Source: Natronococcus sp. AD-5
GTDB taxonomy: Archaea > Halobacteriota > Halobacteria > Halobacteriales > Natrialbaceae
DNA length: 64,000 bases
NCBI RefSeq assembly: GCF_030734285.1
Contig: NZ_CP132294.1
Span: 1,984,001-2,048,000, forward strand
Direction of reading: 5' to 3'
Under the pieces are notes generated by a model. The model made no database searches, was not told the origin of the DNA, and saw only the letters and a list, made by a program, of their open reading frames with translations. The position numbers and the translations under genes are program-made. Below are positions 17,253-27,251 of the stretch, in pieces. The stretch's first letter is position 1, and every line of letters begins with the position of its first letter.

Positions 17253-18785
17253 GTGAATCACAGAATCATCCGGAGTTTCTTGGCTATCTTTAGCGCTAAA
17301 GTCGGTCTGCTACTGTTGTCAATTTTCATCACCCCTCTTCTCGTTCGATTACTCGGTAGTGGGGGATACGGAGACTTCTCGTTCCTACTGTCACTGGTTC
17401 AGTGGATGGTAATTCTCGTCTATGCGGGCTCCTTCGAAGGGATTCGAAAGTACATCGCGGAAGATCGCTCCGTTGAGCGGTGGGCAGATTTCGTCTATGG
17501 ATTCTACATCAAAGTTGTCTCGAGCACCGTGCTGATGATGATACTCGGTGTGATACTCTTCGCTCATTCGGACTTCGTCACACGATATCTTGGCGAGCGT
17601 TTTTCGCTGTACTTCGCTCTTATCGCGCTTATGATTCCGTTTCGCGTCCTCTTTCGGACGTCCCGAAGTACGCTCATGGGATTCGGCCTCGAATCGTACT
17701 CAGAATCGCTCAAAATCATGGATAAACTCATCTTCTGTCTGTTAGTAATGATGTTTACCTATTTGAAGGGAAATGTCGCAGAAGTCTTGATTAGCCGGAC
17801 GATCTCCTATGCGACTGTTGCACTCCTGGCACTCGGTATCGTATCACGGAAAATCCGGCTCTCTACGGTAGTTACCCGCGTTCCGTCATCGATCCCTCGG
17901 AAAAAATTACTTACATACGGATTCTCCTCAATGGTTCTATCATTTTTGATGGTATCGCTCTATCACCTCGATATTATTCTTCTCCGAGTTCTTCTTGGCA
18001 GTAATGAGACCGGTTACTATCGAGCGGCCCTCGCTATTGCCGAATTTCTCTGGTTTGTTCCGATGGCGATACAGGTTACACTCATTCATTCAACATCCCA
18101 ACTCTGGATGAAGGAAAAGTACGCCAAGCTCACAGAAATCAGTTCTCAAGCTACACGCTATACGCTTCTGTTTTCACTACTGGCCATTTTAGGAATTGCC
18201 GGCCTCGCTCGGCCGTTGTTGACGCTATACTTCGGTCCTGAATTCGAAGCGTCTGTGGTACCACTACTACTGTTGTTACCTGGTGTGCTTGGATTCGCCG
18301 TTTCTCGACCGGTGTTCGCGATCAGCCAGGCCCAAGATAATCTCCGTGTGTTGATCCTTGCTACCGCCGCTGCCGCCTTCCTGAATGGAGTCTTGAATGT
18401 AGTACTCATCCCGCGTTACGGAATGAATGGAGCAGCGGTTGCGACGAGTATCGCGTACGGTTCAATGTTCATCTTCCACACGTGGAGTGCTCGATTATTA
18501 GGCTTCGATCCACTCGCGGACATTCGTTTCTCTCGAATAGCAGTGACTGCCATGATCGCCGCTCTTCCAATACTCGCTCTTCCCAGGTACATTTCATCGG
18601 ACATCTTTGCACTTCTTATCGTTTCGTTTGTAGGTTTTATCACATACACTATCTTTGCATTCAAAACCGGCTCTATAGACGTACAGGAAGTGCGAGTCCT
18701 CATCTCGAACGGGCCTATTTCAGTAGAACGATTAGTGACGCTTCTTCCTACAAGAATAGAAAAAAGCATTAATTCACTCAAGTAA
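17253..18785 (+). CDS. Polysaccharide/oligosaccharide flippase, Wzx/AglR type (MATE/MOP superfamily)
   Basis: The 510-residue membrane protein has about 14 hydrophobic helices. It starts (GTG) with IIRSFLAIFSAKVGLLLLSIFITPLLVRLLGSGGYGDFS, whose LLGSGGYG turn is typical of the polysaccharide-synthesis (Polysacc_synt) flippases. Later helices carry GMNGAAVATSIAYG, another family block. Such proteins move lipid-linked glycans across the cytoplasmic membrane; AglR has this role in Haloferax. It follows a GT4 gene closely and precedes a phosphatase-superfamily gene. The gene is somewhat AT-richer than the epimerase operons but is intact, unlike the second flippase at 33247-34717. Confidence 0.88.
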   Translation: MNHRIIRSFLAIFSAKVGLLLLSIFITPLLVRLLGSGGYGDFSFLLSLVQWMVILVYAGSFEGIRKYIAEDRSVERWADFVYGFYIKVVSSTVLMMILGVILFAHSDFVTRYLGERFSLYFALIALMIPFRVLFRTSRSTLMGFGLESYSESLKIMDKLIFCLLVMMFTYLKGNVAEVLISRTISYATVALLALGIVSRKIRLSTVVTRVPSSIPRKKLLTYGFSSMVLSFLMVSLYHLDIILLRVLLGSNETGYYRAALAIAEFLWFVPMAIQVTLIHSTSQLWMKEKYAKLTEISSQATRYTLLFSLLAILGIAGLARPLLTLYFGPEFEASVVPLLLLLPGVLGFAVSRPVFAISQAQDNLRVLILATAAAAFLNGVLNVVLIPRYGMNGAAVATSIAYGSMFIFHTWSARLLGFDPLADIRFSRIAVTAMIAALPILALPRYISSDIFALLIVSFVGFITYTIFAFKTGSIDVQEVRVLISNGPISVERLVTLLPTRIEKSINSLK

Positions 18786-18903
18786 TAATTCGCTATTGTA
18801 GTATATTGGTCCCCTCAGATATAATATATTCATTATTATCATCTCCCTCAAGTTATGATTTTAAATGCAATAATATAAGTATTATAACGTCAAAATATAT
18901 CCT

Positions 18904-19818
18904 ATGGCTGAATCACTTGTTGTCCTTGGGCTCGATGCTGCCGATTACGAACTCGTCCGGAAATGGGACTGTGAGAATTTGCTCTTATCATCGCATCGTG
19001 AAATCGAAACGTTTGCCCACTCGATCGAGGTGCCATCAACGCTAGAGGTCTGGCCGACGATCGCAACCGGATGCACGCCCACTGAACACGGGGTCATTCT
19101 CCATCCGGAAGACCAAGATCGCCACCCGCTTTATACCACTCTTGTACGCGCCAACCAGCTCCTTCCGGATGTAGTTCGTACCAAGATCTTAAGCCTAAAA
19201 CAAGAAACTATTGGAAGTTCGTTTCCGACGACGGACCACTCGCACGTATTCGATTCAGGAGCGGTATATAACTGGCCCGGCGTCACTGGCTGTTCAGATT
19301 GGAGTCAAGAGAGCGACTGGTTTGCTGCCGTTACAGACGGGGAAATGACCGAACAAGCTTTCCGCCAGAAGCAGTTCGGTCATGCCGGCAAAGGAGTTGG
19401 ATGGCTCGCTGGGCAGGCTACTGCCGGTGTCCCTATCGTTGGCGCCCACGTTCATTTGTTAGATCACATGGGTCACATCTATGCCAGCCGACCGGAGCAC
19501 CTCAGACGAGCATACCTCGCTGTCGACTCACTCGTCGGCTGGCTTCGCGAGCACGTCGACCGGCTTGTCATCGTCTCTGATCACGGAATGCAAACGACGG
19601 CGCTCGATGATGCCGAGCCGGGGGTTCATTCGTGGCGGGCGATGATAGCGACGACGGAGTCAGGTCCACTTCCGGATCACGTCGTTGATATCAGGGGATG
19701 GCTCGAAGAACGCCTTGAAAAGTCGGACGCCGGATCCATCACTGACCAGATGGACCGCGAATCTACTACTAGTGTAGATGCTCCGAGACAGCATTTAGAG
19801 GATCTTGGATACCTGTAA
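18904..19818 (+). CDS. Alkaline-phosphatase-superfamily (type I phosphodiesterase/nucleotide pyrophosphatase-like) hydrolase
   Basis: The 304-residue protein has the ordered metal-binding motifs of the superfamily: VVLGLDAADYEL at residues 5-16 (first metal Asp), TLEVWPTIATGCTPTEHG near 45-62 (nucleophile Thr region), HLLDHMGHIYA (Asp/His), VIVSDHGMQ (Asp-His) and EPGVHSWRAMI (His). No signal peptide or membrane helix is visible, so it is probably cytoplasmic. An AT-rich 118-base gap with a TATA-like region precedes the ATG. In surface-glycan loci such enzymes may hydrolyse nucleotide-sugar or lipid-phosphate bonds or transfer phosphate or sulfate groups; which of these applies cannot be read here. 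Confidence 0.78.
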   Translation: MAESLVVLGLDAADYELVRKWDCENLLLSSHREIETFAHSIEVPSTLEVWPTIATGCTPTEHGVILHPEDQDRHPLYTTLVRANQLLPDVVRTKILSLKQETIGSSFPTTDHSHVFDSGAVYNWPGVTGCSDWSQESDWFAAVTDGEMTEQAFRQKQFGHAGKGVGWLAGQATAGVPIVGAHVHLLDHMGHIYASRPEHLRRAYLAVDSLVGWLREHVDRLVIVSDHGMQTTALDDAEPGVHSWRAMIATTESGPLPDHVVDIRGWLEERLEKSDAGSITDQMDRESTTSVDAPRQHLEDLGYL

Positions 19819-19842
19819 CGAGCTTGGTCGTCGTCGAACTCG

Positions 19843-21588
19843 CTACCTCCTTCCGCGTGTGTGCCACGTTTGAAATTCGCCGTTCGTATAGAGGCGGTTC
19901 ACACTGGAATCATCGGCGAGTCGTGCTTCGTCTTCTAACCGATAGTGATCGACGTCATCTTTCCGATTTTCTGGAATACTGGCCGCCCAGACGCGATCCT
20001 CGCGTTTCGTGAGTAGATAACGATCAGTCGCCCATTCACCGACGGCTGTGGAATTCGCATACCCTAACCGATTCGGCAATTGTACTTCCGAATCGTGACG
20101 ATAGAACACGCGTTCGGTGGTCCTCCCGTCGGTATATCCACTGAGATACAATTCCATATTATGGGCCATATGTTGAGATATCGTCGGCTGTGACCGATCG
20201 TGATAGTCGAGATGCCAAGCGGTCCCTTCCACCGTTGTTTCCGTGAGGTGACGGTGATCCGGATAGAGGGTCGCACCGCCGAGTAGTCCGGTGATGAGAA
20301 TACACACAAAGATACCGGCGGTGAGAGCGGTCTGACCGCTCTTTGGAACACGCGCTGCAAGCGTCTCGGATCTTCCCACCCGCCAAAGGGCGATCCCGAG
20401 AAGGAAAATCGAGAACAACAGGGCAAATTGTAAGATTCGAAGCGGGTTTCGAGCGAATACCTGTGCGAGAGCGAGTGCGGAGCCAAAGACAACACCGATC
20501 CCAAATCCAGTAACAACGGTATGTTCAAAGGGGTAGAGATTGGATTTCCGCCAGCCGAGTAACAGACCAAATACGATGAGGCTACCAAGGCCGCTATATA
20601 AGATTACAGTCCCCCACTGCAGAAACACCAACTCGAGTAGTTGCCAGAGCGTTCGGTCCGTTGAACCAGCTTGTGTAACGTAGCCCACTCCTCCGCCAGG
20701 GGCGAGTTGAGCGATGAAGAACCGCCGGACCAGAATTTCGAATCGATCCAGATAGACGACCCACAATATCAGCGCGGTTGCGAGCGCGGTTGGCGCCACA
20801 AGATCGGGAAAGGAGGTGTGTCGTTGTGAGAGCCACCGCAAAACAAGCAGACCGACGACAATGAATACCGCGACTATTGCGGTCAGAATATGGTATAAGA
20901 TGAGGGCGGCGCCGATGGTCAATACCATCGTAGACATCTCCCATTGCCGCGCTTGGTCTCTTATCAGGTTTAGGAAGAGGAGCAGCGGGATGAGCGTGAG
21001 TCCGAAAAACCAAGGGTGAAATGAGATATGATGGATACCATATACAAATGGAAGAGCCGCGACGAGGATAAACGGCCCCACGGCCGAGGATAGGAACCGA
21101 CGCGTTGTGAGTACGATGCCGGAAACGAGAATTAGAGTAAAGGTTATGGCACTGATCGATTGCAGCATGATGTCCGAGAGGCCGGTGATGAGAAGAACTG
21201 TGCTGAACAACGTGTGTGGTGCCGGATAAAACAGATAGGGAATTCTCCCTTCAGATATGATATCTGAAATAATTCCCATATGAAACAGTATGTCGGCTTG
21301 TGGAGTTGCGAACAGAACGTAATTGCGGATGGCTGGAAGTGTGAGGAACACCGTATATAGTATACCGATGCCAATGATTGCACGGATCCGATAGTGGGGA
21401 GCGAGGATCGCAGTAAGAAGAGAGACGAACGCAATTGCGAATGCGGCCCACGTAAGCGGGTGATAAGCGTGAAAAAGCGATGATTCATAGCCGATCGCTG
21501 GCGGCGTCAGGAGAACACTCACAACAGCTGTGAGGAGTGCGGCTAACCCGAGAATTATCATCCTCCATGAATGACGTTGTGAAATCAT
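19843..21588 (-). CDS. Large polytopic membrane protein of the glycan locus, unknown function
   Basis: The 581-residue protein has about 14 membrane helices followed by a soluble tail of about 130 residues rich in charged and aromatic residues (ERVFYRHDSEVQLPNRLGY and DRYLLTKREDRVWAA) that ends VNRLYTNGEFQTWHTRGRR. A loop with PQADILFHMGIISDIISEG near residue 115 carries an acidic residue and His in the place used by GT-C-fold enzymes. Its layout mirrors the 539-aa and 499-aa proteins in this window. A glycosyltransferase (GT-C) or polymerase-type role is possible. Stop codons of this gene and the convergent phosphatase gene are only 25 bases apart. Confidence 0.72.
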   Translation of the reverse strand: MISQRHSWRMIILGLAALLTAVVSVLLTPPAIGYESSLFHAYHPLTWAAFAIAFVSLLTAILAPHYRIRAIIGIGILYTVFLTLPAIRNYVLFATPQADILFHMGIISDIISEGRIPYLFYPAPHTLFSTVLLITGLSDIMLQSISAITFTLILVSGIVLTTRRFLSSAVGPFILVAALPFVYGIHHISFHPWFFGLTLIPLLLFLNLIRDQARQWEMSTMVLTIGAALILYHILTAIVAVFIVVGLLVLRWLSQRHTSFPDLVAPTALATALILWVVYLDRFEILVRRFFIAQLAPGGGVGYVTQAGSTDRTLWQLLELVFLQWGTVILYSGLGSLIVFGLLLGWRKSNLYPFEHTVVTGFGIGVVFGSALALAQVFARNPLRILQFALLFSIFLLGIALWRVGRSETLAARVPKSGQTALTAGIFVCILITGLLGGATLYPDHRHLTETTVEGTAWHLDYHDRSQPTISQHMAHNMELYLSGYTDGRTTERVFYRHDSEVQLPNRLGYANSTAVGEWATDRYLLTKREDRVWAASIPENRKDDVDHYRLEDEARLADDSSVNRLYTNGEFQTWHTRGRR

Positions 21589-21837
21589 CTAGATTAGCAT
21601 CACTGCAAAGGTATAAAAATAAACCGATCACAACAACATATTTATATTATCTGTTATCCACCTTGTTGGTTTCAACACATACACTGTCAATGCCTTTAGG
21701 TTGGGAGCAGCAGATCACCACGAAATCCAATCCCTAATTTTGAACTATACAATTGATTTATGGAAGCGGTCAGTCTGTTGGAGCCGAACAATACAGCACC
21801 CACATCAAGCAGCTAGCAATGATCTTGTCAGTATTAC

Positions 21838-23337
21838 TCAACTATACACGCAGTGTGATCTATCGCAGTACACGCGATCTATATTTGAATTTCTGTTAAT
21901 TCGCTCCTCGTATGGGCCAAATGATTCGAACCGGGTCCATCCGCCGATCGCACGGACTCCGGCCTCAGATTCCATGTCAATGACTACATATGTTGGGTTA
22001 GGATCGCCACCCTCAATGACAGCTGTATAACTTTCTTCATCATGCCAGGTCCAATTAAAGTCACTGTCATGCCGTTCTTCAACCATTCGCATCTGTCCGG
22101 CCGATATCAGGTCGGTTTTAACAGTGGGTGATTCGGAGTGTGTCGCCAACCAAGCGCCGGTTGGTTCACCATTTGAATCTGAGTATTGGTCGAACTCACC
22201 TGTCTGCATTAGATATGCGAATTCAGCACCGACACATCCCAGCATCAACACGACGAATACTACTGTAATTGTAACTCGGCGCTTCTGGATTCGTGGAAGG
22301 TGACGGGCAGCGTACCATACCGCCAAAACACCGATGAGCGGCCCCATGACGAAAATAAAAAACTGGGTGAAACGATCGAGAAACGTGTATAGCGCAGTAG
22401 CAACCCCTCCCCCGATCAGCGCTGTACCGATGATATACTCATATGTCGATATTCGTGCGAGAACGTCTTTTATAGACTTTTCTTGATAGAATATATAACC
22501 AAGTGCGACCCCATATATCAGGAGTGCAAGTGCGATAAGTATGTAGAAGTATGATGTCAGACCCAATCCACTTCCCTCCGGGACGTATTCATAGGTGCTT
22601 GTGCGAGCTGTAGACTCATCTGTAAAATATCCAAAGAAAACATCTAACGGGCTGACATCCTGTAGCAGAGCCGCATATGAGACAATTGTCGTTTTAGGGG
22701 TATAAAAAATCGCAGCAAACGCCCCGAGAATGCCAATACTAGTAAGGCGGAGCGAAGATCGAAAATACGCAACGACGAGAAGTGTAACCAGCATAATGCC
22801 TGTCCATGCACTTGCGGTGTAGTCGAACAGAAATAGCGCGATGAGAAGGCTTGCCGCGGCTATTGAATGTCGGGTCTCATGCCTATTGGTGGCAATCAGC
22901 AGCACCAAGATGAGCGAAAGAAACAGAAATCCCCCCAATGAATGCACAAACATCGAGTTGTATCCCCATCCTGCCCAAGGATACAGTAGTGTTATAAGAC
23001 CAGTACTTGCCGCCAGATCAAGCCGGGTAGTGATCCGGTGGACAATCGTCCCGTAGAGGAGAGCGCGGATTGCCGCCCCAAATGGTAATGTGTGGATCTC
23101 TGCAAGTGGGATACCCGTAACAAGCGACATAATTGCCAACCATGGCTTCATTCCTGGTACATTCGATAAAATATTGATCGAGAGATGTGGTGATTGCAGA
23201 TCAGACCATAACGTGGCGACAAAGTTCCGTATGAAGAATCCAGGAGAGATTGACCCATGCCAGAGTGTACTTGTTATAACACATGCGAATGCTGCTATCG
23301 AGAGCGCGATTTTACACTGATTAGCGCGACGCATCAA
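21838..23337 (-). CDS. Large polytopic membrane protein of the glycan locus, unknown function
   Basis: The 499-residue protein has about 11 hydrophobic helices and a C-terminal soluble tail from about residue 385, with YAFNWTWHDEESYTAV-like aromatic blocks, PTYVVIDMESEAGVRAIGG and a Cys pair near the end (VYCDRSHCVYS). The first loop (HGSISPGFFIRN, DLQSPHLSINILSNVPGMKPW) resembles Wzy-like or GT-C-like membrane proteins. GC content is lower than in the sugar-enzyme genes, suggesting a different origin. It is separated by 250 bases from the 581-aa gene on the same strand. A polymerase or ligase role in the glycan pathway would be a guess. Confidence 0.7.
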   Translation of the reverse strand: MMRRANQCKIALSIAAFACVITSTLWHGSISPGFFIRNFVATLWSDLQSPHLSINILSNVPGMKPWLAIMSLVTGIPLAEIHTLPFGAAIRALLYGTIVHRITTRLDLAASTGLITLLYPWAGWGYNSMFVHSLGGFLFLSLILVLLIATNRHETRHSIAAASLLIALFLFDYTASAWTGIMLVTLLVVAYFRSSLRLTSIGILGAFAAIFYTPKTTIVSYAALLQDVSPLDVFFGYFTDESTARTSTYEYVPEGSGLGLTSYFYILIALALLIYGVALGYIFYQEKSIKDVLARISTYEYIIGTALIGGGVATALYTFLDRFTQFFIFVMGPLIGVLAVWYAARHLPRIQKRRVTITVVFVVLMLGCVGAEFAYLMQTGEFDQYSDSNGEPTGAWLATHSESPTVKTDLISAGQMRMVEERHDSDFNWTWHDEESYTAVIEGGDPNPTYVVIDMESEAGVRAIGGWTRFESFGPYEERINRNSNIDRVYCDRSHCVYS

Positions 23338-25592
23338 TTCCTACTATCACAGCTCGAGATAAAATTATTTTTATTAGCAACTATATAATCATTTGATTTC
23401 ACACCTATATGTTCTCTATTAAATAGTGAAATGTCGTTGAGATATATACTTGATTTTGATCGAGATAAACTGCCGAACTACAGTACGATCTATAAATCAC
23501 CCGACTGATATGAGAAAGCGATATGATGGTTGAATAGAAAATTACCGTTCCCCTATATAATATTTTAGTATGGATGTAGAGTCTAGTGCTTATCGTATAA
23601 GACCGCTACCGAGCGACGCCCAAACACTCTCTTTATCCTCAAGAGCGGTTCCGAGGAGACACCAGTCACGGCCTGTTTCGCCGAGTTAAGCGTCGATCTG
23701 TGCGTCGTCCAAGTACTGAACGAGGGACAGCACCGATGAATGAACCGGTGGTCTCAAGGCACTCTTTGAAATCCACTGGTGGCGACTGAGTCACGGCGAA
23801 GATCACAGACGACGCAGTATTCGACTCGGATTTAGCAATCGGGAAACCGCTGACCGACGGTACCGTCGATTGCACAGCGCTTGAGGTCGGTCATTGAAGT
23901 AACTCAGCGAGATGCTCGTCGATTAATTAGAGTGTCACCTCATCATCGTTTGCGAATCCGTATCGCTCGCGGCTACGAGGCGTCTGCAAGCCTCGAAGAT
24001 AGCGCCCCATTAGATGATGACTTGTTCAGATAGTTCAGTCGAACGTAACGCTGCGGCGTTATCCTTCGTATATCAAAACCCCTTAATTACTACCAGACGG
24101 TAAAATCTTTCTAATACATTCTATGAATATATATCTGATTGCTGTTCTGATTCCGTTTCATTCTGTTAAGATTTTTTAGGTTATATAGTTGATGTTTATA
24201 TTGTATCGGGTACAACCTGAGATACAACGTAGAACAGTGAGTTTATAACCTAGTGTGTTAGAGTGGATTTATAGTTACATTATATTAGAATCAGAGTGAA
24301 AGGCTATGTTTTTAGCAGAAAAACCAATAATAGATTACGACTAAAATTAGTCATGTGAGCCAGATCACCGGTTCAACAACCGTAGGTGATCGCGATTATG
24401 GTCACTAACCGACTGTCACTTTGTTTTCCAATTTTGACGTGATGAAGTACGAAAGTACGTCCCTTGCAAAGGTGACAGTATTCGTGAAAGTATTAATAGC
24501 AGAGATTCGGTCGAAATGTTGTACAAAGAGCCGTATCAACGGCATGGATCGTTTCTCGCTCAGGCGACTCCGACCGTGTAGCAAACACGCTCACGGACAG
24601 TTCCACTGGTGCACTCAATAAACCGGTCCTGATGTGAGAGTGGTTGATCCTCCCATTGTCGAGCGTGGATTCGACGGGTGAAACTTCAGTGATGACTCGA
24701 GTAGACGATACGACTCGAGCGACGTGTTGCCGGTTGTGAGCACGGCCGCCGACATGGAAGGGCCGCCATCGCTCGCTCAGAAACAGGAATACTGCTGAAT
24801 TACAGTAGTACTGGTGTAATTTGGAATCGTGATACTATTGCTTATAGATGAACCTGTGGAACGAAGCTTCGGTGATGAGACCTGGGACAGAATGTACTAG
24901 TTGATATATAATAATCTCTAAAATTCATAATGGAAGTTACTATATCTGGCTATAATATCGAAATTTTAAACTACCGGCAGAAGACTGTTTATTCGAGCTT
25001 TTTCAGATAAAATACTATTGAAACACCAAGCTTTGTGATTGAATATACCGCTTCTTTGCTCTATACTATCCTTCCTATCTAACAGTATCTATATGTAACT
25101 TCGGAATAGAATTATATCGGTCAAGTTAAAGTGGGAGAATTAGTACTGACTACTCGGTCTGCTCGCCGACGTCAGGAAAGTGACCGGCGTCGCAACGAGA
25201 ATGGTAGTGCTACCGGAATAGGCGGCTGAAGTATCGGCGCTATCGCCGATCTGCACCTGACACTGTCGATGGATATCGGTAACCGTCGCAGGTATCAAGG
25301 TGGGATTGAATGAGCGTACTGGCGACAACTCCCAGACTCTCACCGTTCATACTAGCCATCTTGCTGTTCCACCCGTGAGGGCCTCCCTGATCGCATAGCT
25401 GTATCATCGAGCGATGTTCAAGTGCGAAGGACATGGGTCAAGCACGAGTCCATAACGCGCTGTGCATTTTGACAGCTTCAGCGGCCGGCATTATCGGCTA
25501 TCTGTGACGGATCGACGAATGCATACGTCATCTCCGTCCTATCGGCGCAGAATACGCACTCGTCACTCGGGTCAGGCTATCACGCCACGGAG
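23338..25592. other. 2.25-kb AT-rich decayed region without intact genes
   Basis: GC is very low at 23338-23600, 24060-24360 and 24890-25140, with islands of higher GC between. The minus strand around 23880-24000 reads ERYGFANDDEVTL, stop, LIDEHLAELLQ in one frame, which looks like a broken coding sequence. Minus-strand fragments at 25140-25434 (for example VQIGDSADTSAAYSGSTTILV) look like another remnant. No family could be assigned, and no transposase motif was seen. Confidence 0.5.
24364..24390. repeat. Imperfect inverted repeat (hairpin) in the decayed region
   Basis: ATCACC-GGTT is followed by a short loop and then AACC, three unpaired bases and GGTGAT. It could fold as a 10-bp hairpin with a bulge. 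It may be a leftover transposon end or a terminator; there is no gene next to it to decide. Confidence 0.3.
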
Positions 25593-25715
25593 TCACGTCT
25601 CGATATCGCCGCCACACGCGCGACAGAGGTCCGGTTGCCACGGCACCGTTTGCTTGATCTCCTGTTCTTCCCCACAGTGTGGACAGTATGCCACGCGAGT
25701 CGATCCTTGCCCCAT
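25593..25715 (-). CDS. 40-aa double-knuckle zinc protein (CPHCG / CRACG)
   Basis: This short frame runs from ATG 25715 to TGA 25593-25595. It contains CPHCGEEQE at residues 11-19 and CRACGGD at 31-37: two C-x2-C knuckles 16 residues apart, the normal spacing for one zinc ribbon. Small proteins with CPxCG motifs are abundant in haloarchaea, and some influence motility, biofilm or stress in Haloferax. The intact frame and ideal Cys spacing inside an otherwise decayed region argue that it is a functional gene. Partner and role are unknown. Confidence 0.65.
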   Translation of the reverse strand: MGQGSTRVAYCPHCGEEQEIKQTVPWQPDLCRACGGDIET

Positions 25716-25900
25716 CGTTTCCCTTTCGAATGAGATATCACCAAAAGAGTACATATATATTGCGGGGTTGGGTTGTAATTGTCCATTCTTAGCTGAATAA
25801 TTTAACTACTGTACAAACCAATAACTAGTATGATTTCTAACCATAATTTTGGTTAATATAATAGGTTCAGAAATATCGAGGCTACGGATTTCGGTCCGGT

Positions 25901-26815
25901 TCAACACGCACGCTCGTCCGTGGGCACGACGATCGTCACCGGATCCGTTCCGGTTGTTGTGTAGACGGTGTGTTCGGTCGCGATGGTCACTTCGTACGTC
26001 GACGGATCGATCAATGTCGGTTCGGCGGGGTACTGCTGGGCGCCGACGGTCTGCCACGAGTTTTGCATCACGGTCGGACACTGGAGCTCACCGCCGCCGT
26101 GGAGCCACTCGTACGCCGGTTGGGGCGAGGCCCCGGCCTGGTGGTAGTTGCGTGCGACACGCGTGATATGATCGTCGCTGGTCCACTCGTCGATGGTGTG
26201 GGTCGCAAAGGTCGCGCTCTCGAATTCCTCGCTCGTCGTCGTTCCCTGGTAGGCCAGCATCTCGAGGCCGGCGAAGGCGATCGGGAGCGACGCGAGCGCA
26301 CAGAGACAGAGCGCCAGCGGCAGCCCGACCGCGACGACTTGTCTGCGCGAGGGATCGACTCGACGGGCGAGATCCAGGATCGCGAGCCCGGCACAGACGA
26401 CGATCGCGAGATGGACGAACGTCTGACCACGCCGAGCAAAGTCCGCATACACCGGATCGACGCCGGCGGTGAGCGCAAAGCCGATCCAGGCGATCGGCGC
26501 AGCCAGCAGCGCCAGCACGATCGCGCGGTCACCGGCGCGGCCGGTCCCTAGTGGGAGGCCCCAACTCGCCAGCGCGGCGAACATCAGCAGGGGCGCGACA
26601 TAAATGAGGAACTGCGTCGGTGTTCCTGACGTCCCGGGGAAGAGGCCCCAGACGGCGTTCGCGCCGATAATCGCGAACCACCCCAGCAAAACGGCGCCGA
26701 CGACGCTGCGGGCAGTGCGATCGCTGGCTCAAGCCAGCCATAGCGCGCCGGCGCCCATGACGATGACTCAGGCGAGAAACAGGCCCGGTTTGGCAGCCAG
26801 ATTCTCAGTCAGTGG
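25901..26815 (-). pseudogene. N-terminally truncated copy of the 1476-3095 membrane protein with two in-frame TGA codons
   Basis: Residues from 26689 down to the stop at 25901 align along their whole length with the second half of the 539-aa membrane protein (ANAVWGLFPGTSGTP, WGLPLGTG, ARRGQTFVHLA, SPQPAYEWLHGGG, CPTVMQNSWQTVGAQQYP, PVTIVVPTDERAC). Reading further upstream in the same frame continues the match (AAKPGLFLA, GAGALWLA) but crosses TGA at 26768-26770 and 26729-26731. The first replaces a Trp present in the intact relative (VAWMVIMA). Homology ends near 26815, so about 280 N-terminal residues are absent. The remaining frame has normal codon use, so decay is recent. Confidence 0.82.
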
Positions 26816-27065
26816 GTACCTCAAGATCAGCACAGGAGCGAACGCGCGTGTCGACAGACACTCCGTGAACACGGTTCGTGACCGACTTCATCCGTCTCTC
26901 CGATGTATCCGTAGTTGCTAGCAAAAGACCGTTACATCTGCCGAACGTGTAACTGAGAATTCCACTATCAAACGACACAATACCCGAATATCCCCACTGG
27001 GACTCATCCCTTATCGACTACGCCGGATCGTCTCCTCGACGGGGATCGAGCTGTACTTCCGTCGA

Positions 27066-27251
27066 TCAGTTCGTCTTCCGCTGAGCGCGTAGCTGCGATC
27101 CTCGAGTCTTGCTCGAATGGTCCACCCCACCCCCGTCGTAAAGCTCGCGGTACGTCGTACAGTCGGGACAGCCGTGAACCTCGCCGTCGACACCGAACAC
27201 CCGGATGAAATCGCGGGTGACGTACTCGCCACAGTCGCCACAGATTGGCAT
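27066..27251 (-). CDS. 61-aa zinc protein, DUF7563-like
   Basis: The protein begins MPICGDCGEYVTRDFIRVFG and continues VHGCPDCTTYRELYDGGG: two C-x2-C knuckles 25 residues apart, with the VTRDFxRVFG and CPDCxTxREL signatures I associate with the haloarchaeal DUF7563 family. The ATG at 27251 lies about 30 bases downstream of a TATA-like GGTTATTAGTAAC on the minus strand. The C-terminal 20 residues (HSSKTRGSQLRAQRKTN) are basic and probably flexible. Nearby genes are broken sugar enzymes, so it gives no pathway hint. Confidence 0.72.
   Translation of the reverse strand: MPICGDCGEYVTRDFIRVFGVDGEVHGCPDCTTYRELYDGGGVDHSSKTRGSQLRAQRKTN

Noticed and set aside
19843-23337. AglB-type oligosaccharyltransferase among the large membrane proteins
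   Set aside because: None of the three polytopic proteins contains a WWDYG-like motif.
23600-24700. Possible insertion sequence in the decayed region
   Set aside because: No transposase motif, terminal inverted repeats or target duplication could be recognised.
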